Notes under the pieces: generated by a model
Told to the model about the DNA's origin: nothing
Database searches by the model: none
What the model saw: the letters and a program-made list of their open reading frames with translations, nothing else
Part shown: positions 33,893 through 40,051 of the stretch, one piece after another
How the letters are laid out: every line of letters begins with the position of its first letter
How positions within the stretch are numbered: the stretch's first letter is position 1
From: a virus
Reading direction: 5' to 3' (one strand)
IMG/VR virus record: IMGVR_UViG_3300046535_000311
Location: 1 to 47,257 of that record
Length of the DNA stretch: 47,257 bases
Position numbers and translations under genes: made by a program

Positions 33893-33954
33893 CACTAGGG
33901 AGTCAATCCCACTCCCTAGTGCAAGGATGTTCGCTTCCTCCTAGTGGCGAACAT
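33893..33954 (+). other. Two consecutive hairpins downstream of the structured RNA
   Basis: An 11-bp perfect stem (CACTAGGGAGT / ACTCCCTAGTG, 33893-33921, 7-base loop) is followed by an 8-bp stem (ATGTTCGC / GCGAACAT, 33927-33954, 12-base loop). Neither has a U-tract. They sit between the folded RNA and a true terminator and probably belong to the same transcript. Confidence 0.65.
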
Positions 33955-34002
33955 GATAGCCGCTAACGACTCGTAGTTGTTAGCGGCTATCTTTCTTTAT
34001 CT
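33955..34002 (+). terminator. Intrinsic terminator ending the small-gene transcript
   Basis: A 16-bp stem (33955-33970 with 33976-33991, one G-U pair) with a 5-base TCGTA loop is followed by TTTCTTTATCT. It closes transcription of the seven small genes and the folded RNA, just before the promoter of the helicase unit. Confidence 0.9.
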
Positions 34003-34013
34003 AGGGCCGTTGC

Positions 34014-34049
34014 TTGACAGGATCGGCTCACCTGGGTAGGGTCCCGATC
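34014..34049 (+). promoter_or_regulatory. Promoter of the replication unit
   Basis: A perfect TTGACA (34014-34019), 17-base spacer and TAGGGT (34037-34042) lie 51 bases before the helicase ATG. A GATCGG/CCGATC inverted repeat (34021-34026, 34044-34049) brackets the -10 and could be an operator. Confidence 0.65.
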
Positions 34050-34093
34050 AACAGCTAGTCATTCACGGCGCCCTGGACAGGGCACCGCTCGCT

Positions 34094-36043
34094 ATGCTCC
34101 AGACGGTTGAAGTAGACGTGACGCCTGACCTGCGCGCGTTCATCGTGCGCGGCGGTGCCCATAGAGGCGGGGACGATCTACACCGTCTGGTCTCCTCCTG
34201 GCCCGGTTGGCGGAGGCTCCCTGCTTCAGGGAGTCTCCCGGGCTTCGGTCCATGCTCGATCTACAAAGGACCAGCTTGGGCTAGCAGTGTTATCCCACTG
34301 CTGAACTCCACAATCCAAGGTAAATGGAGTGATAAGGCTAGAGAGTTTGCATTGTCCATTCGTAAGCGAATGCAGACTGTTCAAGCTCTACTAGCTAACA
34401 AGGATAAGCTGTTTTCTCAAAACGATCCTGATGCTTATCCTACGCCACGCAAGCCATTTGCTCATCAAGCCAGGGGTGCAGAAGCCATAGCCGTATTGGA
34501 TGGCAAGGCCCTGCTTGGCGATGACATGGGGATTGGTAAAACGTCTACCGCTCTATGGGCTTGGTGGTGTGGACCAGACGAATACAAACGCTTGCTAGTT
34601 CTTTGTCCTAAGTCTAGCAAGTATAACTGGCGACAAGAGATTGCACTCACGCTTGCAGAGCCAGAACAGTTGCCAGTGTTCGTGATCGATGGCACGCCTA
34701 AGCAGCGCGAGGCCATCATCCAGGCTATCAAAGCCGATCAGCATGCATGGCAAGTCGTAGTAATCAACTATGACTTGATGCAATACCTTAGCGAACCACA
34801 GTGGGAATGGCTAAGGGCTTGGCCTGACTCGATGATCTGTGATGAGTCACACTATCTCAAGTCCATCAAGTCAGAGCGGACAAAGCTAGTGATGGAGATC
34901 TGTCAATACGCAAACCCTGAGTTTCGCGTATTGATGTCAGGAACTCCAATCCGTAACATGGTTGATGATCTCTATGCACAATCAGAGATCATTCACCCTG
35001 GCACTTGGGCTAGCTATGCAGACTTCTGCAATCGGCATATGGTCATGGTGCCGATGAACTTCGCTAACATGCCGAAGTATAAGAAGGTTCAGATACCTCG
35101 CGGTAGCAAGAACCTTGACCAGTTGAATGCAGTCATGAACACCTTCCAGATTCGCAGGATGAAGGAAGAGGTTACTGACATGCCACCTAAGTCTTACTCG
35201 CAACCTCTGTTGGAGTTGGAAGGGCCATATCTCCAGGTATACAAGGAGATGAAGGAGTTTGCGCTAATCGAACTCAGAGCGTTGATGGCCAAGGCAAAGC
35301 CCAATCCTGACTGTGAGGAGTGCAAGGGCTCCGGCTTGGTCAGCCAATCGATTGACGAACCGTTGGCCGAGTGTGGCTGCACAGCGCCGACGATGGGGCC
35401 TGATGCGCTCGCCTTCTCTCCGATGGCCCGCTCGGCCGTGGAAGCAGCCATGCGCTGTGAGCAGCTTGCCCAGGGCTTCCTGACTGGCATCCCGGATCTC
35501 TACTACCAGAAGGTTGCGCCACTGCTGGCCAACCATGCAGAGAAAGTCGATGGATATCCTGGCGCATTCGCGTTCCCAGGTAGTCCTAAACTACAATGGC
35601 TACAGAATACCCTAGAGGAGTTGAGTGGAAAACCAGTCGTAGTGTTCTCCAGATTCAACGCTCCTTTGATATGGCTAGCCAAAAGGTATCCTACAGAATC
35701 AGGATTACTCATTGGTGCAACATCTGCGATACAGCGATCGGATTTGATAGAGAGTTTTCAAGCGGGAAAGATCAATCGGTTGTTTTGTCAGGTGAAGATT
35801 GCAGAAGGATTTTCACTGACATCTGCACGAGATGTTATCTTCTTGGGGCGGGATTGGTCAGCAGCGATGAACAGCCAAGCGGAAGACAGGTGCCATCGCA
35901 TCGGACAGAAGGGGACGGTAAACATCCAGATACCATTAGTGATAAACTCAGTGGAGAGGTTGATCGACCGCAAGTTGAAGATCAAAGCCTCGGATGCTGA
36001 ACAAGCCCTAGTAACAATCAGAGACTTGATGGAGGAGCTATGA
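34094..36043 (+). CDS. SNF2-family DNA helicase/translocase (649 aa)
   Basis: The two RecA-like lobes are clear. They show MGIGKT (residues 145-150, motif I), VLCPKSSKYNWRQE (Ia), DESH (250-253, motif II), SGTP (282-285, motif III) and DRCHRIGQ (598-605, motif VI, the SNF2 signature). Between the lobes an insertion starting CEEC (407-410) and ending ECGC looks like a zinc knuckle. The first about 110 residues resemble a small substrate-binding domain of HARP/SMARCAL1-like helicases. Such enzymes remodel forks or anneal strands. It is the first gene after the 34014 promoter. A G+C-rich patch covers the zinc insertion. Confidence 0.9.
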   Translation: MLQTVEVDVTPDLRAFIVRGGAHRGGDDLHRLVSSWPGWRRLPASGSLPGFGPCSIYKGPAWASSVIPLLNSTIQGKWSDKAREFALSIRKRMQTVQALLANKDKLFSQNDPDAYPTPRKPFAHQARGAEAIAVLDGKALLGDDMGIGKTSTALWAWWCGPDEYKRLLVLCPKSSKYNWRQEIALTLAEPEQLPVFVIDGTPKQREAIIQAIKADQHAWQVVVINYDLMQYLSEPQWEWLRAWPDSMICDESHYLKSIKSERTKLVMEICQYANPEFRVLMSGTPIRNMVDDLYAQSEIIHPGTWASYADFCNRHMVMVPMNFANMPKYKKVQIPRGSKNLDQLNAVMNTFQIRRMKEEVTDMPPKSYSQPLLELEGPYLQVYKEMKEFALIELRALMAKAKPNPDCEECKGSGLVSQSIDEPLAECGCTAPTMGPDALAFSPMARSAVEAAMRCEQLAQGFLTGIPDLYYQKVAPLLANHAEKVDGYPGAFAFPGSPKLQWLQNTLEELSGKPVVVFSRFNAPLIWLAKRYPTESGLLIGATSAIQRSDLIESFQAGKINRLFCQVKIAEGFSLTSARDVIFLGRDWSAAMNSQAEDRCHRIGQKGTVNIQIPLVINSVERLIDRKLKIKASDAEQALVTIRDLMEEL

Positions 36044-36264
36044 GTTTTAGTGATAACCAAGCTTTGTCTAACTGCATGGCAGAGCTACGCGATCTGGTTG
36101 TAGAAAAGCATAACATCTACCGTGTCCAAGAGCTTGCTGCCATTGGCCGTTCACTGGATAGGATAGATCCTATCTGGCGAACTATCGTTACTCAAGCTGA
36201 AGCCCAAGATTGGATTGGCTTGAAAGAAACTACTAGTTGCTTTCGTGGCAACAGACACAAATGA
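36040..36264 (+). CDS. Small helical protein (74 aa)
   Basis: GGAGG precedes the ATG, which overlaps the helicase stop by 4 bases. The protein is two or three helices with a conserved-looking IDPIWRTIVTQAEAQDW stretch and a basic end. No family was recognised. Tight coupling to the helicase suggests a replication accessory. Confidence 0.6.
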   Translation: MSFSDNQALSNCMAELRDLVVEKHNIYRVQELAAIGRSLDRIDPIWRTIVTQAEAQDWIGLKETTSCFRGNRHK

Positions 36265-36270
36265 AAGACG

Positions 36271-36576
36271 ATGAAATACTCCAAGTATCATAACAATGCT
36301 TGGAAAAGACTAGAAGGTCCGTGGAGGTTTATACAAAAGATGAAAGCCCGTGATCTAGAACTGGAGCAAGCAGTTGCACGCGAACGTGCGCGCTGTCTCT
36401 GGTGTCTAGATGAACTTATGAAGGAAGTGCGTAAGTCACTAGACAATAAGATACTTGAAGAATCCAAGATCCATCTCATCAAGGTCAAGGTTGCCATAGC
36501 TCAAGGTGTTTGTGACCGAGCTAGAAGGATGATCGTCAGTGGAGCAAAGCCAAAAGAATCCTCCAATGGAAGATGA
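36271..36576 (+). CDS. Helical Cys-containing protein (101 aa)
   Basis: This is a basic, helix-rich protein with CLWC near residue 43 and heptad-like Leu/Ile spacing through LDNKILEESKIHLIKVKVAI. One CxxC alone is not a full zinc site. No family was recognised. It lies 6 bases after the previous stop and overlaps the next small gene by 11 bases. Confidence 0.6.
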   Translation: MKYSKYHNNAWKRLEGPWRFIQKMKARDLELEQAVARERARCLWCLDELMKEVRKSLDNKILEESKIHLIKVKVAIAQGVCDRARRMIVSGAKPKESSNGR

Positions 36577-36688
36577 CGATGAAGAGTTGGATAAGTGTTC
36601 GTGTGGCCGCTACAAATACAAGGCGGATGCAGCATGTTGGATCTGTGAGAACGATGCAATGGATGCAGAAGAGGATAAGCATTTATGA
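36566..36688 (+). CDS. Very small zinc-knuckle protein (40 aa)
   Basis: This acidic 40-residue protein runs MEDDDEELDK then CSCG and CWIC, a complete four-cysteine knuckle with an 11-residue spacer. It has an acidic C-terminus. The ATG overlaps the previous gene and its TGA overlaps the next ATG, so it sits neatly in the chain of coupled genes. Function is unknown. Confidence 0.65.
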   Translation: MEDDDEELDKCSCGRYKYKADAACWICENDAMDAEEDKHL

Positions 36689-36906
36689 ACAATAATGATG
36701 GGTTATCACTTGTTGAGTTACGAAAGTGGATTGCAGAATATATGCCAATGTTCATGCGTGATTGCCCGGTGCCGCACCAATCAACAGACCATGCCGATGC
36801 CTATTTCCGAGTAGAACAGTTCCGCAAGGCTATCCTGGATCACATTGACACCTTATCAGTTGACTCTTGGTGGAGGCAGTCCGCTGCGCCAAAGGAGAAA
36901 GACTAG
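36685..36906 (+). CDS. Small hypothetical protein (73 aa)
   Basis: The ATG overlaps the previous TGA. The protein is helical with an aromatic VELRKWIAEYMPMFM stretch, a His/Asp-rich turn, and a charged end. No family was recognised. Confidence 0.6.
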   Translation: MNNNDGLSLVELRKWIAEYMPMFMRDCPVPHQSTDHADAYFRVEQFRKAILDHIDTLSVDSWWRQSAAPKEKD

Positions 36907-36907
36907 A

Positions 36908-37114
36908 ATGAGTCTCGCCGCGCAATGGCTCACGGAGGAAGTCAACGCATGCATCGTCCGGTATGCACCGCTCATAAAGGCCAAGGCAAAGGCAAAGAAT
37001 GACCCGGATCTGGTGCCTATTCTCCGTGAGCTTGCAAAGGATATTACCTCTCTTGCTGTTGAAGGTGTTCAGCGGACCGTCAGGGAGAATGCAGATGCAC
37101 AAGACAAGCGATGA
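36908..37114 (+). CDS. Small helical protein (68 aa)
   Basis: The ATG lies just after the previous TAG. The protein is an amphipathic helix bundle with a KAKAKAK basic run and an acidic PILRELAKDI helix. Copies of the GCTNACGGAG motif occur in both orientations within this gene (36928-36937 and 37022-37031). No family was recognised. Confidence 0.6.
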   Translation: MSLAAQWLTEEVNACIVRYAPLIKAKAKAKNDPDLVPILRELAKDITSLAVEGVQRTVRENADAQDKR

Positions 37115-37358
37115 TCTTACCTGTCCTTGGTGTGGACATGAAGCCACTGGTGCAACCTGTGGCGATGGTAGTGATGCTCCACCTACTCCTGGCAGTGTAA
37201 CCGTTTGCATCGAGTGCTATGGAGTTGGTGAGTTCTTTACCATGAAGGATGGCAGGCTCAATATCAAGCCAGTCAACCAGCAAGACATTGAACCAGGAAC
37301 CAGGGCAGAGATCCATGAAATCACCCAAAGACTCATCAGCATCAAGCGACGCAACTAG
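37095..37358 (+). CDS. Small zinc-ribbon protein (87 aa)
   Basis: The ATG at 37095 has GGGAG 7 bases upstream. A second ATG at 37089 is too close to it. CPWC (about residue 9) and CIEC (about residue 36) form a zinc ribbon, followed by a FFTMKDGRLNI strand pair and a basic helix. It overlaps both neighbours. DNA or RNA binding is plausible. Confidence 0.65.
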   Translation: MHKTSDDLTCPWCGHEATGATCGDGSDAPPTPGSVTVCIECYGVGEFFTMKDGRLNIKPVNQQDIEPGTRAEIHEITQRLISIKRRN

Positions 37359-37530
37359 CTTGACTCACTTCCATCAGTGGATGGAGCAGCAGCGCGTTTA
37401 CTTGAACGCTAAGGAGAAGTTCTCTCAACGCGATGCAGAGATCCTGTCCCATGCATACGTGAGGAACTTTCCAAACAGGCTTCATGTTATCCTTGCCGAG
37501 TTGACGATGGAGAAGCAACGTGGAGTGTGA
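37315..37530 (+). CDS. Small helical protein (71 aa)
   Basis: The start at 37315 (MKSPKDSS) is preferred because earlier codons give a low-complexity shadow of the upstream gene. A Ser/Asp-rich head is followed by two helices (FHQWMEQQRVYL; HAYVRNFPNRLHVILAEL). No family was recognised. Confidence 0.5.
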   Translation: MKSPKDSSASSDATSLTHFHQWMEQQRVYLNAKEKFSQRDAEILSHAYVRNFPNRLHVILAELTMEKQRGV

Positions 37531-37762
37531 ACGTCACAAGGAACTGAACCAATATCTTGCCTGCATGCCATGCTGGTATGATGCAGAGATCTATCCAAAG
37601 GTCATTGCATTGTTGACTGAGATAGTCCAGCTTGAGTCACAACGGGATAGGATTGGAAGGCAAACAAACGTGTCAGGTCACTTTGAGATGCTTATGAACA
37701 ATCATGCAAAGTTGTTCGAAGCGTTTGGCGTAAAGCCATTACAACCAAAGAACGCGCTATGA
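37520..37762 (+). CDS. Small Cys-containing helical protein (80 aa)
   Basis: It starts at GTG with GGAG 8 bases upstream. CERH followed by CMPC (residues 3-6 and 15-18) could form a C-x2-H / C-x2-C zinc site. Two helices follow, with IALLTEIVQLESQRDRIGR. It overlaps the methyltransferase ATG by 4 bases. No family was recognised. Confidence 0.6.
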   Translation: MECERHKELNQYLACMPCWYDAEIYPKVIALLTEIVQLESQRDRIGRQTNVSGHFEMLMNNHAKLFEAFGVKPLQPKNAL

Positions 37763-38304
37763 GCAAGTATAAAGAGCGTGGGCCATACCACTTCGTGGAG
37801 TATGCAGACAAGAACTCTATATACCATTCTCATGTGAACAATCTTGTTGATGAAATAGACATTCATCTTCCAGAGTTTGGTATCACACAACGATTGCATG
37901 AAGTTGGTTGTGGTGAAGGATTGATTCTTTGGCAAATATCAAAAAGAAAAGGAGACTGTGTTTATACTGGTAATGATGCAGATGAGTTGGCAGTAGAGAT
38001 GGCAGACTTTCTACTTCCTGAATGGATAACCGTATACCATTCAAACAACGTTACCAAGACTCCAGAAAGGGATATTGTATTGTTTGCCGATTCTCTTGAG
38101 CACATTGAAACATGGAGAGAACATCTACTTTGGGCAAGCAAGGCAAAGTATGTAATCATTGCTGTCCCTTCTATTAGGGACAAACATGCAGTCAATGTGT
38201 TCGGATTGAACTCATTCAATGGACAAGATTGGAATAAAGACATGAAGTGTGTATACTCAAAGACAAGACACTACCGACACGTAACCATATGGGTAAAGCA
38301 GTGA
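37759..38304 (+). CDS. SAM-dependent methyltransferase (181 aa)
   Basis: Motif I, LHEVGCGEG (residues 46-54), is followed by YTGNDADELAVEMA (motif II acidic residue), DIVLFADSLEHIE (motif IV region) and a VIIAVPS strand. This order is that of class I methyltransferases of the small-molecule/UbiE-like type. No DNA-methylase NPPY or DPPY is present, so DNA is an unlikely direct substrate. Candidate acceptors are sugars or a nucleotide. It is A+T-rich relative to neighbours and overlaps the next gene by 16 bases. Confidence 0.75.
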   Translation: MSKYKERGPYHFVEYADKNSIYHSHVNNLVDEIDIHLPEFGITQRLHEVGCGEGLILWQISKRKGDCVYTGNDADELAVEMADFLLPEWITVYHSNNVTKTPERDIVLFADSLEHIETWREHLLWASKAKYVIIAVPSIRDKHAVNVFGLNSFNGQDWNKDMKCVYSKTRHYRHVTIWVKQ

Positions 38305-38750
38305 CTCATCTAGACAAGTTCTCAGCCTACTGCGCCAAGCGCAAGGCTTACGACATCGTTCATGCAGCCAGTGCAAAAGCCTGGAAAGAGATGAACGATG
38401 CAGAGCGCGAACTCATTGACTCGATGAACGATGAAGGTGTTGCAGGCTTTGAGGTAAAGGCAGAAGAAAAGTTGAAGGTATCTCTTAGGCGCAACTTCTC
38501 TATCGCCGTGAATAAGGACAACGAATACCTCATCCGCGACTGGCTCACGGAGACTGAGGGTGATGTCCAACTTTTCACCAAGGAAGAACTCAACAAGTCT
38601 GCAATCAGCGAACTCATCCGCCAGAAGATCGATGCTGGCAAACTTGAAGAAGATGCAGTGCCACCGTTCTTCAAGCTCAAGACCACTCCATCACTCGTTG
38701 TGAGGGGATGGGACAAGGCAAACGACAACAAAGAAGATATCCCCTTCTAG
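38289..38750 (+). CDS. Candidate ssDNA-binding protein with DIPF tail (153 aa)
   Basis: The protein has a helical N-terminus with Lys/Arg, a central LKVSLRRNFSIAVNKDN strand region, and ends in ...KANDNKEDIPF. An acidic tail ending DIPF is the hallmark of bacterial single-strand binding proteins, through which they recruit replication enzymes. The body does not clearly show an OB fold to the eye. The start at 38289 lies within the methyltransferase end. A GCTNACGGAG copy occurs at 38543. Confidence 0.6.
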   Translation: MGKAVTHLDKFSAYCAKRKAYDIVHAASAKAWKEMNDAERELIDSMNDEGVAGFEVKAEEKLKVSLRRNFSIAVNKDNEYLIRDWLTETEGDVQLFTKEELNKSAISELIRQKIDAGKLEEDAVPPFFKLKTTPSLVVRGWDKANDNKEDIPF

Positions 38751-38763
38751 AAAGAAAGAAGTC

Positions 38764-39546
38764 ATGACAGAAGAAAAGCTCGTCAAGTGGCAGCCGAAAA
38801 AGTTCGATGGCAGCGATCTGTTGCCAGTCGAATACCTCTCTGCGCCAACCGAAACCGATCAACACGGACAAGCGTTGGTTGGCAGGCAGAACGTCGAGAA
38901 GGAAGACCTGATCCTGCCAACAATCAGGTTGCTCCAGGGCATGTCCCCTGCTGTGACCGAAGGGACAGAAGGCGCCAAGCCTGGGCTGTTCATCCACAGC
39001 GCAACACAACAGGTGTTCCAGCCACCGCTACGGCTTATCGTAGTTGCTCACTACAAGAGCAATGCGCTCTATCCCAGGGCCGACAACATTGCCCATCGTG
39101 GGATGGAACGGTGCATCAGCCGTGATGCTGTCCAAGGCGATCGCTACGGGCTCTGCGAGGAGTGTCGCAAGTGCCTGGATTGGGGCGAGAACGGCCAACC
39201 GCCGCTCGGCAGCCAGTCCCATTGCTTCACCGTGTTGACCGAACACGGTCCAGCAGTGATGAGGTTCAACAGAACCTCATTCAAGGCCGCAAGGCAGTTC
39301 ATCACAACCTGGAACATGAGCCGCAAAAACCTGTGGGCTCATCCAACCGTGGTTCGTGTAACCAAGAACGAGAAGCAACTTCCTGGTGGACAGAAGACGA
39401 CATACTTCACCATGTCGCCTCTGTGGCAAACCACGGAACTCGTTCCGCCGTCCTTGCAGACGGCTGCACTGGCATACCATGAGATGGTAATGGCTGCTCA
39501 TCAGTCAGGCCGCTTTGGCTCTGACGATGAAGACGTAGACGTGTAG
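38764..39546 (+). CDS. Candidate DNA-binding phage replication protein (260 aa)
   Basis: After an N-terminal linker the protein has LILPTIRLLQGMSP and a TEGTEGAKPGLFIHS stretch. A Cys cluster follows (CEECRKC plus an upstream and a downstream Cys, residues about 119-157) that probably binds zinc. The C-terminal end is acidic (GSDDEDVDV), as in ssDNA-binding or recombination proteins. Related phage proteins are usually of unknown function. It lies between the DIPF protein and the primase, so a replication or recombination role is likely. Confidence 0.6.
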   Translation: MTEEKLVKWQPKKFDGSDLLPVEYLSAPTETDQHGQALVGRQNVEKEDLILPTIRLLQGMSPAVTEGTEGAKPGLFIHSATQQVFQPPLRLIVVAHYKSNALYPRADNIAHRGMERCISRDAVQGDRYGLCEECRKCLDWGENGQPPLGSQSHCFTVLTEHGPAVMRFNRTSFKAARQFITTWNMSRKNLWAHPTVVRVTKNEKQLPGGQKTTYFTMSPLWQTTELVPPSLQTAALAYHEMVMAAHQSGRFGSDDEDVDV

Positions 39547-39559
39547 GAAAGGAGCGCGA

Positions 39560-39928
39560 ATGCTAGAAGCACTGCTCAGCATGTTTCTTGTCGTATTCGG
39601 TTTCACCATGCCGACACCGATATCAGTAGTTCCTACTGATGTGGGTTTCCTGGTGACTCACGAAGATGGCAAGCTCACGGAGTTGGCTCCGCTCGACAGC
39701 GAGGGAATCATCCTCGCCAGTTTCGGACGTGCGCCCAACGATCAGAGTCCGCAGCAACCAGTGCCAACGTTGCAAACATCGTGGACCGATGCAAACGGTG
39801 TAACTCACACCGTCACGACACCGATCCCGAGCACGACGCCGGCCGGGCTGCAAGCGGCGACGGCCCTGCACACCAACCTTGTGCAGATCATGCAGACCCG
39901 GTATCCCCCGCGCCTGCCACCGCCGTAG
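39560..39928 (+). CDS. Small exported or membrane-anchored protein (122 aa)
   Basis: AAGGAG lies 6 bases before the ATG. Residues 1-20 (MLEALLSMFLVVFGFTMPTP) form a hydrophobic N-terminal segment, a signal or membrane anchor lacking basic residues. The rest is Thr/Pro/Gln-rich. A GCTNACGGAG copy lies at 39673. The role is unknown. It is an odd member of a replication unit. Confidence 0.6.
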   Translation: MLEALLSMFLVVFGFTMPTPISVVPTDVGFLVTHEDGKLTELAPLDSEGIILASFGRAPNDQSPQQPVPTLQTSWTDANGVTHTVTTPIPSTTPAGLQAATALHTNLVQIMQTRYPPRLPPP

Positions 39929-39942
39929 CAAGCTTGACGTGG

Positions 39943-40030
39943 CCCCCTCGGGGGTGAAAGATGAGCGGCCCGGGTGCTGGTGTTTGGCACCCGGGCCGCT
40001 GCTCCCGACCCACCATCTGGTGATGGTGGG
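39943..40030 (+). other. Three tandem hairpins before the primase-helicase gene
   Basis: The 123-base gap holds CCCCC/GGGGG (39943-39954), a perfect 14-bp stem AGCGGCCCGGGTGC / GCACCCGGGCCGCT (39964-40000, 9-base loop), and a perfect 9-bp stem CCCACCATC / GATGGTGGG (40009-40030, TGGT loop). None has a U-tract. They could be an RNA control element for the primase-helicase or a protein-binding or origin structure. Confidence 0.7.
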
Positions 40031-40051
40031 AGGGTGCGCGCCTCTGCTGCC

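Noticed and set aside
35596-36000. 134-codon frame within the SNF2 gene
   Set aside because: It overlaps the helicase motif VI region in another frame and shows no ribosome site or recognisable domain.
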